Positions 18,692 to 27,860 of a stretch of DNA of 64,000 nucleotides are shown one piece after another; within the stretch, counting starts at the first letter, position 1, and each line of letters starts with the position of its first letter. The stretch is taken from the NCBI RefSeq assembly GCF_001417735.1, contig NZ_BBUZ01000022.1, positions 434,001 to 498,000 of the forward strand, read 5' to 3'. This stretch comes from Streptomyces sp. NBRC 110028. Lineage in GTDB: Bacteria > Actinomycetota > Actinomycetes > Streptomycetales > Streptomycetaceae. Below the pieces are notes generated by a model. It was given only the letters and a program-made list of their open reading frames with translations. It did not search any database and was not told the DNA's origin. The translations under genes were made by a program, and so were the position numbers.

Positions 18692-19507
18692 TCAGGCCGC
18701 GAGCTCGCAAGCCGGGGGTCCCCGCCTGATCACGCTGTGCTGGAGGACGACGGCCGTCGTCCCGCCCTCGTCGGCCCCGTCCGTACGGGGGCGGGGCGGC
18801 GCGGCGCCGGACGCGGCGTCCGTGAGCCCGGCGAGCAGCGTCCGTACGAGGCCCAGCGCGGCGCGCAGCGACCGCACGAGCGCGACCTCCGCGACCCCGC
18901 GCGCCCCGTCCAGCGACAGCCGTACCGCCCGCCACACGGCCATCTCGCCGCGCCGCAGCAGCCAGCCGACGGCGAGCGCGGCCAGCAGATGGCCCAGGGT
19001 CATCGGCAGCGACGGCAGCAGGGTCGTCAGGCCCATGTGGTGCTCGGGGCCGGGCGCCGCGCCGGCGGGCGCGGAGTGCAGGGACGACGGGTCGATGCCC
19101 GACCGGGCGACGATCCGGTGCGCCGCGGCCGCGTCGAGGCGGCCGGGGAGCGTGGTGCACAGCAGCTTCGCCGCCATGCCGATGACGCGGCCCTCGCCGG
19201 CGTCCACGCGGTGGGCGGCCTCCGCGGCGGCGGCCGCCTGCTGCTGTCCGTAGCCGAAGAGGGAGTGCAGCGCGAGCTGCCCCAGCGCCAGCACCGCCGC
19301 GATCCCGGGCAGCGCCCGCTCCCGCCCGGCCAGCGGCAGCGCCACCGCGAACATCGCCGCGGCCCCCGCGCCGAGCGTCCACAGCGGCACGGTGGCACAG
19401 GACGCCAGCACATGCCCCGCCGCGGACAGCACGACACAGACCGCGGTGAACACCGCGGCCCGCAGCATGCGCAGATCGGCACCCGCACGGGCGACAGGGG
19501 AAGCCAT
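18692..19507 (-). CDS. Membrane protein of the copper cluster, unknown function
   Basis: A 271-residue protein with about five hydrophobic segments: residues 14-35, 38-60, 65-90, then 150-180 and a weaker one later. A His/Met-containing loop (GPEHHMGL, MAAKLLCTTLPG) could bind metal, but that is inference. The ATG at 19507 matches the likely homologue start MASPVARAGADLRMLRAAV; a GTG at 19570 is the alternative. It precedes ycnI on the same strand (90-base gap) and similar genes accompany ycnI/copC in Streptomyces. No defined domain recognised. Confidence 0.7.
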   Translation of the reverse strand: MASPVARAGADLRMLRAAVFTAVCVVLSAAGHVLASCATVPLWTLGAGAAAMFAVALPLAGRERALPGIAAVLALGQLALHSLFGYGQQQAAAAAEAAHRVDAGEGRVIGMAAKLLCTTLPGRLDAAAAHRIVARSGIDPSSLHSAPAGAAPGPEHHMGLTTLLPSLPMTLGHLLAALAVGWLLRRGEMAVWRAVRLSLDGARGVAEVALVRSLRAALGLVRTLLAGLTDAASGAAPPRPRTDGADEGGTTAVVLQHSVIRRGPPACELAA

Positions 19508-19708
19508 GGCCGCGCCATCATCCCACTGGGTAAACGCGTTCTCTACGGCGGGTAGGGCGTACCGGCGCACACCGGGACAGGCCTATACACCGATGCGCCT
19601 ACCGCGCGCGTCCGCCGAATGAGCGGAGTCACGCCAATCGGACGCTTACGGACCATGGACCCAGGCAATACGTAACGGTATGTCGAGCCGCGGCCGGGAG
19701 GCTGGAGC

Positions 19709-20212
19709 ATGAGCATCTGGTGGTCACTCCATTTGCCCCGCGAGGCGGCGAGCGTTCCGCTCGCACGACGACTGCTCCTCGGCACCATGGAGACGGCCGG
19801 AGTCGATCCGGAAATCTCCTACGATCTGTCGGTCGCCCTTTCCGAGGCGTGTGCGAACGCGGTGGAGCACGGCGGCAGCGACGGTACGGGCGGGGACTAT
19901 CGCGTCACGGCCTTCATCGACGGCGACACCTGCCGCATCGAGGTCACCGACTCGGGCCCCGGCTTCTCCGGCCGTGGCACCGTGCGCCGTGAGGCGCGCA
20001 CTCGGAGCGAGCGGCGTCCGGCAGCGGCGCCGAGGCCGCAGCACCCGCACAGTCCGGCTCCCGCACACGCGGAGCACGGGCGGGGGCTCTTTCTCATCGA
20101 GGCACTCACCGATCACGTCCGCTATCGCGACCGACCGGGCCGCGGCGGGGTGGTGGTGAGCTTCGACAAGATCCTCAAGTGGCGCGAGGACTCTCTGCTC
20201 AGAGCGTCGTAG
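19709..20212 (+). CDS. ATP-binding anti-sigma-type kinase (HATPase)
   Basis: A 167-residue GHKL ATPase of the RsbW/SpoIIAB type. The N-box is SEACANAVEHG near residue 48 and the G1 box EVTDSGPGFSG near 82, with HAEHGRGLFLIEAL (G2) near 125. An insertion of about 25 residues rich in Arg/Ala/Pro separates G1 and G2. Streptomyces has dozens of such proteins, which control sigma factors or anti-anti-sigma partners. GGAGG precedes the ATG at 19709. The partner is not adjacent. Confidence 0.87.
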   Translation: MSIWWSLHLPREAASVPLARRLLLGTMETAGVDPEISYDLSVALSEACANAVEHGGSDGTGGDYRVTAFIDGDTCRIEVTDSGPGFSGRGTVRREARTRSERRPAAAPRPQHPHSPAPAHAEHGRGLFLIEALTDHVRYRDRPGRGGVVVSFDKILKWREDSLLRAS

Positions 20213-20242
20213 CCGCGCGTCACTCCCCACGGGGCTCCCCGG

Positions 20243-20276
20243 GGCCCCACCGGTCTCCCCAGGGGACCGGCGGGGC
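20243..20276. terminator. Imperfect hairpin between convergent genes
   Basis: GGCCCC-ACCGGTC and GACCGG-CGGGGCC pair across a CCCCAGGGG loop in the gap between the HATPase and the convergent MocR gene. A likely bidirectional terminator. Confidence 0.5.
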
Positions 20277-20277
20277 C

Positions 20278-21761
20278 TCACCGAGGGTTTTCACCGGGCG
20301 GCAGCGCCCGGCACAGCGCGTCCAGCGCCTTCGCGAACGCGTGATCGGGCGGGGTCGCATAGCCCACCACCAGGCCGTCATGGGCCGGTCCTGTGGCATC
20401 GGGGTGGCGGTAGCCGGCCGGCCCGTCGAGGGCGAGCCCGCGCGAGGCGGCGGCCCGCACGGCGGAGCGCTCGGTTCCGGGCGGCAGCGTCAGGACCGCG
20501 TGCAGCCCGCCGGCGATGCCGGAGACCCGGATGTGCGGGGCGCGCTCGGCGAGCGCGGCCACCAACTGGTCGCGGCGCCGCCGGTAGCGCTGGCGCATCA
20601 GGCGTACGTGGCGGTCGTAGCCGCCGGACTCCAGGAAGTCCGCGAGCGTCAGCTGATCGAGGGCGCTCGCCCACCCCTCGCGCTCGCCCTTGGCGGCCGG
20701 CACCTGGTCCACCAGCGCGTCCGGGAGCACCATCCAGCCCAGCCGCAGGGCGGGCGAGAGGCTCTTGCTGACCGAGCCGGCGTACAGCACCCGGTCGGGA
20801 TCGAGGCCCTGGACGGCGCCGACCGGCCGCCGGTCGTAGCGGAACTCCCCGTCGTAGTCGTCCTCCACGATCAGCCCGCCGCTCGCCCGCGCCCAGGCGA
20901 CGGCGGTGGCGCGCCGCTCCGGGTGCAGCGGCCCGCCGGTCGGGAACTGGTGGGCCGGGGTGAGCAGTACGGTCCGCACGCCCCGCAGGTCCCGGCGGGC
21001 GGCCAGCTCCTCGGTGCGGGCGCCGTCCTCGTCCAGCGGGAGCGGCACCGTCCGGATTCCGGCGGCGGCCAGCAGCGAGCGGTGGAAGTCCAGGCCGTAC
21101 GCCTCGACGGCCGCCTGGTGGCGCAGTGCGCGGGTGCCGCTCAGCAGCCGCAGGGCGTGCGCGAAGCCCGAGCAGATCACGATCCGGTCCGGGGCGGTGC
21201 GCACGCCGCGGGCCCGGGAGAGGTAGTCGGCCAGGGCACGGCGCAGCTCCGGGCGGCCGTGCGGATCGCCGGGCCGAACGTCTCGCTGGGCGCGGCGGTC
21301 AGCGCGCGCCGGGCCGAGGCCAGCCAGGCGGCGCGCGGGAAGGCGGCGGCGTCCGGCCGGCCCTGGAGCAGGCTGTGGACGGGGCGCGGGGCGGTCTCCC
21401 CGCCGCCGTCGGCGCGGTGGACGCCGCGGGCGGTGCCGGTCCGTACGGCAGGACGGCCGGTCCGCCGGGCCGGAGGCGGGTCGGCCCGGGGCGCCACCCG
21501 CGTCCCCGAGCCCTGGCGGGCGGTGAGCCAGCCCTCGGCGACCAGCTCGGCGTACGCGTCGGCGACCGTGTTGCGGGCGACACCGAGGTCGGCGGCGAGC
21601 GAGCGGTAGGGCGGCAGCCGGGTGCCGGGGGCGAGCCGCCCGCTCCGGATGGCGTCGCGCAGCGCGCGCATCACGGCGGCCCGGCGGCCGCCCGCCCCGG
21701 CCGGCTCCAGATGCAGGTCACTGCCCAGGGCCTCCGCCGCATCGACCCATGGCTCGGCCAT
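20278..21761 (-). pseudogene. MocR/PdxR-type GntR-aminotransferase regulator, frameshifted
   Basis: The N-terminal half (GntR winged helix: [36 protein letters not shown]) is read in one frame and the C-terminal aminotransferase-like half ([17 protein letters not shown] lysine in GSVSKSLSPALRLGW) in another. The frames join near 21270, where the expected [16 protein letters not shown] reads [11 protein letters not shown] because one base is missing in the GGCCCGGC run. Restoring it gives one protein of about 495 residues, normal for the family. Total length is 3n+2, as expected for one deletion. Either a recent pseudogene or a sequence error. Confidence 0.88.
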
Positions 21762-21791
21762 GAGCACGGACTCTATCGGCGGTCGATGACA

Positions 21792-21823
21792 GCGGGGGGA
21801 GCGGCGCCCGCCGCTCCCCCCGC
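21792..21823. terminator. GC-rich hairpin terminator
   Basis: Perfect 15-bp arms at 21792-21806 and 21809-21823, just downstream of the aminopeptidase P gene (minus strand) and upstream of the MocR gene. Confidence 0.75.
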
Positions 21824-21836
21824 CCCGCCTTCGGCC

Positions 21837-23345
21837 TCAGCTCCGCTGGGCGATGATCCGGGCCATCCACGCCTCGACGTCATCGGCGGACCGCGGCAGC
21901 CCGGCCGACAGATTGCGGTTGCCGTCCTCCGTCACCAGGATGTCGTCCTCGATCCGGACGCCGATGCCCCGGTACTCCTCGGGCACGGTCAGGTCGTCCG
22001 GCTGGAAGTAGAGGCCGGGCTCGACGGTGAGGCACATGCCGGGCTCCAGCGTGCCCGCGACATAGGTCTCGGTGCGGGCCACGGCGCAGTCGTGCACGTC
22101 CATGCCGAGCATGTGGCCGGTGCCGTGCAGCGTCCAGCGGCGCTGCAGACCCAGCTCCAGGACGCGCTCGACCGGGCCCTCGACCAGGCCCCATTCGACG
22201 AGCTTGGTGGCGAGGACCCGCTGGGCGGCGTCGTGGAAGTCGCGGTACTTCGCGCCCGGCTTGACCGCGGCGATGCCCGCTTCCTGCGCCTCGTACACCG
22301 CGTCGTAGATCTTCCGCTGGAGCGGGGTGTAGCTGCCGTCCACCGGCAGGGTGCGGGTGACGTCCGCGGTGTAGAGGGTGGTGGTCTCGACCCCGGCGTC
22401 GAGGAGCAGCAGGTCGCCGGAGCGGACCGGGCCGTCGTTGCGCACCCAGTGGAGGGTGGTGGCGTGCGGTCCGGCGGCGCAGATCGAGCCGTAGCCGACG
22501 TCGTTCCCCTCGACGCGGGCGCGCAGGAAGAACGTGCCCTCGATGTAGCGCTCCGAGGTCGCCTCCGCCTTGTCGAGGACCTTCACCACGTCCTCGAAGC
22601 CCCGCACGGTCGAGTCGACGGCCCGCTGCAGCTGGCCGATCTCGAACTCGTCCTTGACCAGGCGCTGCTCGCTGAGGAAGACCCGCAGCTCCTCGTCGCG
22701 CTCGGCGGTGACCTTGTCGGTCAGCGCCGCCTCGATCCCCGCGTCATGCCCGCGCACGACGCGCACCGGGCCGGTCGCGGTCCCGAGCTGGTCGGCCAGC
22801 TCCCGTACGTCCTTGGCGGGCAGGCCCAAGCGCTGCTCGGCCTCGCCGAGGCTGTGCCGCCGCCCGACCCACAGCTCGCCCTGGCCGTCCAGCCAGAACT
22901 CGCCGTTCTCCCGGTTGGAGCGCGGCAGGAGGTACACCGTCGCCTTGTGGCCCCCGCCCGCGTCCGGCTCCAGCACCAGGACGCCGTTCTCCGTCTGGTC
23001 GCCGGTGAGGTACGCGTACTCGGTCGCGGCGCGGAAGCTGTACTCCGTGTCGTTGGAGCGGGTGCGGAGGTTGCCCGCGGGGATGACCAGGCGCTCGCCG
23101 GGGAAGCGCGCGGAGAGCGCGGCACGGCGGCGGGCCGTGTTCGGGGCCTGTTCGATGGGGCTCAGGTCGTGCAGCTCGGTGTCCGCCCAGCCGGACTTCA
23201 TGCTCTCGGCAAGCTCATCGGAAACGCCGGGGTAGAGGCCGTTCTTCCGCTGCTTGATGGGCTGCTCCTCGGCCTCCGGGGTCTCCGGGGCGTCAGGAGT
23301 GGGCTCCTCGGTCACGTCATCCTCCTCGAACTGGACCTCTCCCAT
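21837..23345 (-). CDS. Xaa-Pro aminopeptidase (aminopeptidase P family)
   Basis: A 502-residue M24 metallopeptidase removing N-terminal residues before proline. An N-terminal creatinase-like domain (about residues 65-220) precedes the pita-bread catalytic domain. Metal ligands are visible in LLLDAGVETTTLYTADVTRT (two Asp), HGTGHMLGMDVHD (His), LTVEPGLYF (Glu) and RIEDDILVTEDG (Glu). An acidic, Pro-rich N-terminal 30 residues (EEPTPDAPETPEAEEQP) is common in Streptomyces homologues. Cytoplasmic, no signal peptide. Monocistronic with its own terminator. Confidence 0.94.
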   Translation of the reverse strand: MGEVQFEEDDVTEEPTPDAPETPEAEEQPIKQRKNGLYPGVSDELAESMKSGWADTELHDLSPIEQAPNTARRRAALSARFPGERLVIPAGNLRTRSNDTEYSFRAATEYAYLTGDQTENGVLVLEPDAGGGHKATVYLLPRSNRENGEFWLDGQGELWVGRRHSLGEAEQRLGLPAKDVRELADQLGTATGPVRVVRGHDAGIEAALTDKVTAERDEELRVFLSEQRLVKDEFEIGQLQRAVDSTVRGFEDVVKVLDKAEATSERYIEGTFFLRARVEGNDVGYGSICAAGPHATTLHWVRNDGPVRSGDLLLLDAGVETTTLYTADVTRTLPVDGSYTPLQRKIYDAVYEAQEAGIAAVKPGAKYRDFHDAAQRVLATKLVEWGLVEGPVERVLELGLQRRWTLHGTGHMLGMDVHDCAVARTETYVAGTLEPGMCLTVEPGLYFQPDDLTVPEEYRGIGVRIEDDILVTEDGNRNLSAGLPRSADDVEAWMARIIAQRS

Positions 23346-23434
23346 GGTAGATCCGGGGTACGACGCCCGGGAGACATCATGGGCGCCGCCGATCAGCCGC
23401 CGACCGCCCCCGCCCCCGCCGCCGACGCCGACGG

Positions 23435-25027
23435 TCAGTCGAAGTGGGCGACGAGCAGGACGAGGTCCTCCGCACCGTCCCCCGCACCGTCGCCCGCGCG
23501 TGCCTCCCCCGCACCGGGCCCGGGGCCGACGCCCCCGTCGGCCTGGCCGCCGGGGGCCCCGGGGAACATCGTCAGCAGCACATGGTCCGCCAAGGCGTCC
23601 GGATCGGCGCGCACCGCCCTGGGGGCACCGGCGGCCGCCGCGTGCAGCCGGGCGAAGGCCCGGTCCATCGGCTCACCGGTGCGGTGGAGCAGCCCGTCGT
23701 TGTAGAACAAAAGCGTTTCTCCGCAGCCGGGCTCGATCTCCACGCTCGGCGCCTCCCAGCAGGACAGCATGCCCAGCGGTGCGGACAGCGTGGTCTCCAC
23801 GAACTCCGTACGCCGCTCCCCGGTGATCAGCGGCGGGCAGTGCCCCGCCCCGGCCAGCAGCACCCGGCGCACCCCGGGCTCGCAGTACGCGAACAGGGCG
23901 GTCGCGGAGCGCGCGGGCTCGGTGAGCCGCAGCAGCAGTTCCAGATCGGAGAGCACGGCGACCGGATCCTCGCCCTCCATCACGGCGTACGCCCGGAGCG
24001 AGGCCCGCAGCCGCCCCGTCGCGACGATGGTGCTCGGCCCGGAACCGGTGACCGCGCCGACCGAGAGGCCGAGGGCGCCGTCCGGCAGCGACAGCGCGTC
24101 GTACCAGTCCCCACCGCCCCGCGGAGCGGGGCGGTGACGGACGGCCAGGCGCACCCCGGGAAGCCGCGGCAGCCGGGTGGGCAGCAGCTCCTCCCGGATG
24201 GTCGCCACGGTGGCGCGGGCCCGGGTCAGCTCGATCAGCCGGATGAGGTGGGCGGCGGCGTAACGGCAGTACAGCGCCACCAGATGACGCTGGTGCTCCT
24301 CGGGCTCGGCCGGTTCGTCGTAGAGCCAGGCGACCGCGCCGAGCCGCCCGGCGGGCACGTCCGCCGCGCCGGGGACACCGGCCGGTGCGGAGCCCTGCGC
24401 GGCGCCCCGCCCCGCGCCCGGCGCCGTACGGTCGCCCGCACCCGGGGACGCGTCCTCGGCGGCGGGGACGATGGCGAGCCCCGGCCCCGGCCCGGGCCCG
24501 GGGGAGGGGTCCAGGGGGACCGCGTAGCTGGCGGCGAACCCGAGGCGGGCGGCGACCGCGCGATGGAGCGGATGGAGACCCGCCTCGCCCGCGATGTCGG
24601 GATGGGTGACCTCGGCGCGCCGCTTGCCGTCCGGCTCGGGCAGCCCGTCGAGGAGATGGCCGCCGGGCGCGGAGCTGCCCGGGATCGTCTCGATCTGGCC
24701 GAGGTCGGCGCGGCCGAGGCCGAGGCCGACGGTGGTCACCGGGCCCTGCCCGTCCGCCGGTTCGAGCGAGACCAGCCCGCGCTGAGCGCCCACCAGCGCG
24801 GCGCCCGCGCGCAGCAGCTCCCGCAGCGCGTCATCGAGGGTACTGGTATGGACCAGCCGCTCGGTGAGTTCGTGAAGCGTCGTGAGATCCGACACCCACC
24901 CGGCGAGCCGGTCCTGAACCCCGGGTTCCGGCGCGGCGAGGGGCGGGCTGATGGGGTCGGCAGTTTGCGTGGGTGCGGGGAGGGAAGAATCGATTCCAGC
25001 CACTTTCGGCGGATGGGGCGAGTTCAT
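23435..25027 (-). CDS. GAF-PP2C (SpoIIE-like) serine phosphatase
   Basis: A 530-residue protein. Residues about 40-265 are a GAF-like sensor region (LHELTERLVHTSTLDDALRELL) interrupted by a Gly/Ala/Pro insertion, followed by a helical linker (LIRLIELTRARATVATIREELLP). The PP2C/SpoIIE domain reads GGDWYDALSLPDGALGLSVG with later acidic residues in LLFYNDGLLHR. Such enzymes dephosphorylate anti-anti-sigma factors. The C-terminus is Gly/Ala/Asp-rich. It is divergent from the prim-pol-like gene; no HATPase partner is adjacent. Confidence 0.9.
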   Translation of the reverse strand: MNSPHPPKVAGIDSSLPAPTQTADPISPPLAAPEPGVQDRLAGWVSDLTTLHELTERLVHTSTLDDALRELLRAGAALVGAQRGLVSLEPADGQGPVTTVGLGLGRADLGQIETIPGSSAPGGHLLDGLPEPDGKRRAEVTHPDIAGEAGLHPLHRAVAARLGFAASYAVPLDPSPGPGPGPGLAIVPAAEDASPGAGDRTAPGAGRGAAQGSAPAGVPGAADVPAGRLGAVAWLYDEPAEPEEHQRHLVALYCRYAAAHLIRLIELTRARATVATIREELLPTRLPRLPGVRLAVRHRPAPRGGGDWYDALSLPDGALGLSVGAVTGSGPSTIVATGRLRASLRAYAVMEGEDPVAVLSDLELLLRLTEPARSATALFAYCEPGVRRVLLAGAGHCPPLITGERRTEFVETTLSAPLGMLSCWEAPSVEIEPGCGETLLFYNDGLLHRTGEPMDRAFARLHAAAAGAPRAVRADPDALADHVLLTMFPGAPGGQADGGVGPGPGAGEARAGDGAGDGAEDLVLLVAHFD

Positions 25028-25600
25028 GGCCCGCTGCCTTCACCCGCCGCGCCCAGCTTGCTCAATAGCATCGCAAACCCCCTGTCGTGCTGCGCCGCTA
25101 CTGTGCCGCTACTGTCTCCAGATGTACACGCACGGGAGAGGCGATGTCCAGCATTGTCCCGGTGGTCTTGTTAGTGTCTGGGAGGAATTGAACTTGGCCG
25201 AAAAAAAGTCGCTACGCAGCCAATTTGAGGTCGACTGACGTCATTCGACAGCGCGTCGTCTCCATCGCGGCGGGTAGACATTCGGAGAGGGCCTGGGGCA
25301 GTTCGGACCGCCCCGGAACCCCGTGGCCGGTCCAGGCGTCATAGACCACAACGGCCGCGCCCCTCCCCGAGTGGCGAGGAAACGCACCACCCAGGACGGA
25401 AGCGCCATGCGCGCGCCACCCCTCGCCACGTTCCACGCTCGGCCCGCGGCGTGATGCGCTGCCTTGTACGCGCAGTGACTTGTGATCCATGTGCTGTGAG
25501 TGGCCGAACGATGCCCGGCAGCGCCACGTAGTGCCATGTGAAGTGCCATGTAGTGCGAACGGATACAGCCCTCGGCGTTAACGGAAAGGAACGAGCGCTC
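25028..25600. other. 573-bp intergenic region
   Basis: Between divergent PP2C and prim-pol-like genes. No long gene is supported. A possible 16-codon leader frame (TTG at 25190 to TGA at 25238, LNLAEKKSLRSQFEVD) sits behind a good GGAGGAA site. Short AGTGCCATGT repeats occur at 25530-25555. Promoters for both flanking genes must lie here, but none is clear enough to place. Confidence 0.5.
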
Positions 25601-26275
25601 ATGCGCGAGATCCTCGGAAGGCGACGCAAGTTCTCGCTGCGGCGCGGCGCGCGCTCGCCGCTGCTCCGCGCGGCGCTCACCTGCGCCACCGAGTGGCAGT
25701 GGCCCGTCCTGCCCGGCATCGGCCTCCAGTCCGGCGGCGGGCGCATGCGGGTGTGCGGCTGTCCCGACCCGGAGTGTGCGGTGCCGGGCGGGCACCCCTT
25801 CGACCCCGTTCTCCTCGCCGCCACCACCGACCCGCGCATGGTGCGCTGGTGGTGGACCAACCGCCCCGGTGCGCCGCTCCTGCTGGCCACCGGCGGCACG
25901 GCCCCGTGCGCGCTCAGCCTGCCCGCGGTCGCCGGGGCCCGGGCGCTGGCCGCCTTCGACCGGGCGGGCATCCGGCTCGGCCCGGTGGTCGCCACGCCCA
26001 CCCGCTGGTCGCTGCTGGTGGCCCCGTACTCCCTCGAAGAGCTGGGCGAGCTGCTCCACCGCCAGGACTGGGTGCCCAGTTCGCTGCGGTTCCACGGCGA
26101 GGGCGGCTATCTGGTGCTGCCGCCGTCGCAGACGGGTCTGGGCCGGGTGCGCTGGGAGCGGGCGCCGCAGCGCCGCCGCGGGCGGCCCTGGCTGCCGGAG
26201 GTGGCCACCGTGGTGGACGCGCTCGTCGAGGCGAGCAGCAGCGCGCCCGACGGGGGCAGCCGGCTCGCCTACTGA
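25601..26275 (+). CDS. Bifunctional DNA primase/polymerase N-terminal domain protein
   Basis: A 224-residue protein starting MREILGRRRKFSLRRG, with AAAGGA ten bases upstream of the ATG at 25601. The fold resembles the prim-pol N-terminal domain found on Streptomyces chromosomes as stand-alone proteins (TCATEWQWPVLPGIGL, CGCPDPECAVPGGHPFDP, then VAPYSLEELGELLHRQDWVP). The Cys/His cluster CGCPDPEC could bind zinc. Catalytic Asp residues of active primases are not obvious, so enzymatic activity is uncertain. A separate relative lies at 42885-43769. Confidence 0.75.
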   Translation: MREILGRRRKFSLRRGARSPLLRAALTCATEWQWPVLPGIGLQSGGGRMRVCGCPDPECAVPGGHPFDPVLLAATTDPRMVRWWWTNRPGAPLLLATGGTAPCALSLPAVAGARALAAFDRAGIRLGPVVATPTRWSLLVAPYSLEELGELLHRQDWVPSSLRFHGEGGYLVLPPSQTGLGRVRWERAPQRRRGRPWLPEVATVVDALVEASSSAPDGGSRLAY

Positions 26276-26732
26276 CCCGGGCGGTCACCGCCACTGCCCC
26301 GGGCGTTCGCCGCCACTGCCCCGGGCGTTCGCCGCCCTCGTCACACGCGTCGGCGAAAGACGTCAACCACATACGTCAACGGCACACGCGGCGCGGCCCA
26401 CGGCCTCGCCGCGTGTGGTGCGGTCGGGTGATTTCCGGCGGCCTGGCTGCGTCGGCCCGAGGCCCGCCCGCGTACCTCGCGGCCGGAGGCAACTCCCGCG
26501 GCACCGGGGCCGGTTGGCCCGTACCGGACTCGTACGTTCCGGTTCCGGACATGGAAGCGCCCGGTCGCTGGCGACGGGGGATGCACCAGCGACCGGGCTT
26601 TTAGAACCGTAACAAGAGATCGGCCCTAAGCAAATTCGATCGCGGATTTCCGGACGTGTATTTTCATGCCGTACTCGCGAGTTGTGAGCAGCGTCACGCC
26701 GTCCGGGTGCCCGGCCGGCCCCGCCCGGAACC
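26276..26732. other. 457-bp intergenic region with tandem repeat and terminator
   Basis: Contains about two and a half copies of a 22-bp unit (GCCACTGCCCCGGGCGTTCG...) at 26289-26335, directly after the prim-pol-like stop, and a strong hairpin at 26559-26602. No gene is supported. Confidence 0.6.
26559..26602 (+). terminator. Intrinsic terminator with T-tract
   Basis: Arms GCCCGGTCGCTGG (26559-26571) and CCAGCGACCGGGC (26586-26598), followed by TTTT. One of the few classical rho-independent terminators in the window. Confidence 0.8.
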
Positions 26733-27701
26733 TCAGCTGAGCGTCACCTGACGGTTGGTGAGACCGCCCCGCGCGCGCCGCTGTTCGGGGGTGAGCGGCT
26801 CGTCCGAGGCGAGCGCCTCGCCCAGCCGCTCCGCCAGCTCCGCGGCGGGCTTCTCGGTCTCCTCCGCGCCCATGCCGCGGGGCAGGTCCCACACCGGCAC
26901 GGTGAGCCCGTGGGCCCGGAAAGAGCCCACCAGACGGGTGTTGTCACCCAGCGAGGACGCCCCCGCCGCATGCAGCCGCGCGAGCGCGTCGAGCAGCTTC
27001 TCCTCCGGGTGGGACATCACCCAGCGCAGGTGGTTCTTCTCCGGCGTCTCGCACCAGTAGGCGGCCTCCACCCCGGTGAGCCGGGCGGTGGGGATCGCGG
27101 CGGCGTTGGCCCGTTCCAGGGACGCGGCGACCTCCCCGGTGGCGTTCGCGGCGTCCTCCAGCCAGAACTCGAACCCCTCGTGCAGGGTCGGCGTGAAAGC
27201 GCCCTTCGGGTCGAGCAGGTCCTGTAGGCGCGGACCGTCGCCGGGCACCCGCTGGGCGGACACCGGCGTGCCCGGCTCGGCGGTCAGCGCGCGCCGCAGC
27301 GTGTCGGCCAGATCGCGGCTGAGGTCGCCGGAGGCCGTGTCGTTCTGCAGGCCGACCAGCACGGCGCCGCTGTCCCGTCGCAGCGCGGGCCAGGCCATCG
27401 GCAGGACGGTCGCCAGGGTGACCGACGGCACGCCCTCGGGCAGGCCCTCGGCGAGGGTCAGCCGGACGGTGGCGGCGGGCACCAGCTCGCGCAGTGCCAC
27501 CCAGTCGCACTCGTTGGGAAGCCCCTCGAAGGGCCGCTGCACCAGCTCGGTGGCGGAGTGGGCGGCCTCCCGGCCGTGGCAGGCCTTGTAGCGGCGGCCC
27601 GAACCGCACGGGCAGGGCTCCCGCGCACTCACCACGGGGATGTCGCCCGTGGCGCTCCGTGCTCCTGCGGCCTTCGTCTGGGGGCGGCGCTTCTTGGCCA
27701 T
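26733..27701 (-). CDS. DUF5926 protein with N-terminal SEC-C zinc motif
   Basis: A 322-residue cytoplasmic protein starting MAKKRRPQTKAAG at 27701. The SEC-C motif PCPCGSGRRYKACHG (about residues 30-45) binds zinc and resembles the C-terminus of SecA. The rest (LTLAEGLPEGVPSVTLATVLP, YWCETPEKNHLRWVMSHPEE) is the actinobacterial DUF5926 domain. Function unknown. Neighbours upstream and downstream (GDPD, HtrA) are conserved in Streptomyces, so it is a core gene and not an acquired one. Confidence 0.88.
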   Translation of the reverse strand: MAKKRRPQTKAAGARSATGDIPVVSAREPCPCGSGRRYKACHGREAAHSATELVQRPFEGLPNECDWVALRELVPAATVRLTLAEGLPEGVPSVTLATVLPMAWPALRRDSGAVLVGLQNDTASGDLSRDLADTLRRALTAEPGTPVSAQRVPGDGPRLQDLLDPKGAFTPTLHEGFEFWLEDAANATGEVAASLERANAAAIPTARLTGVEAAYWCETPEKNHLRWVMSHPEEKLLDALARLHAAGASSLGDNTRLVGSFRAHGLTVPVWDLPRGMGAEETEKPAAELAERLGEALASDEPLTPEQRRARGGLTNRQVTLS

Positions 27702-27860
27702 GGTGTGGCTGTCTCCCGATCGTGGCGGCTCAGGGCTTGTGCGTACGGCTCGCATACAGGCCCGTATCGGCGCGTCTGCCGTCGTAGGTCGTACGGCTAC
27801 ACGTACGGGCGGGAGCCTAGCCCGTCGGCCGAACCGCGTCGGCCAGATGCGCCGCGTCGC

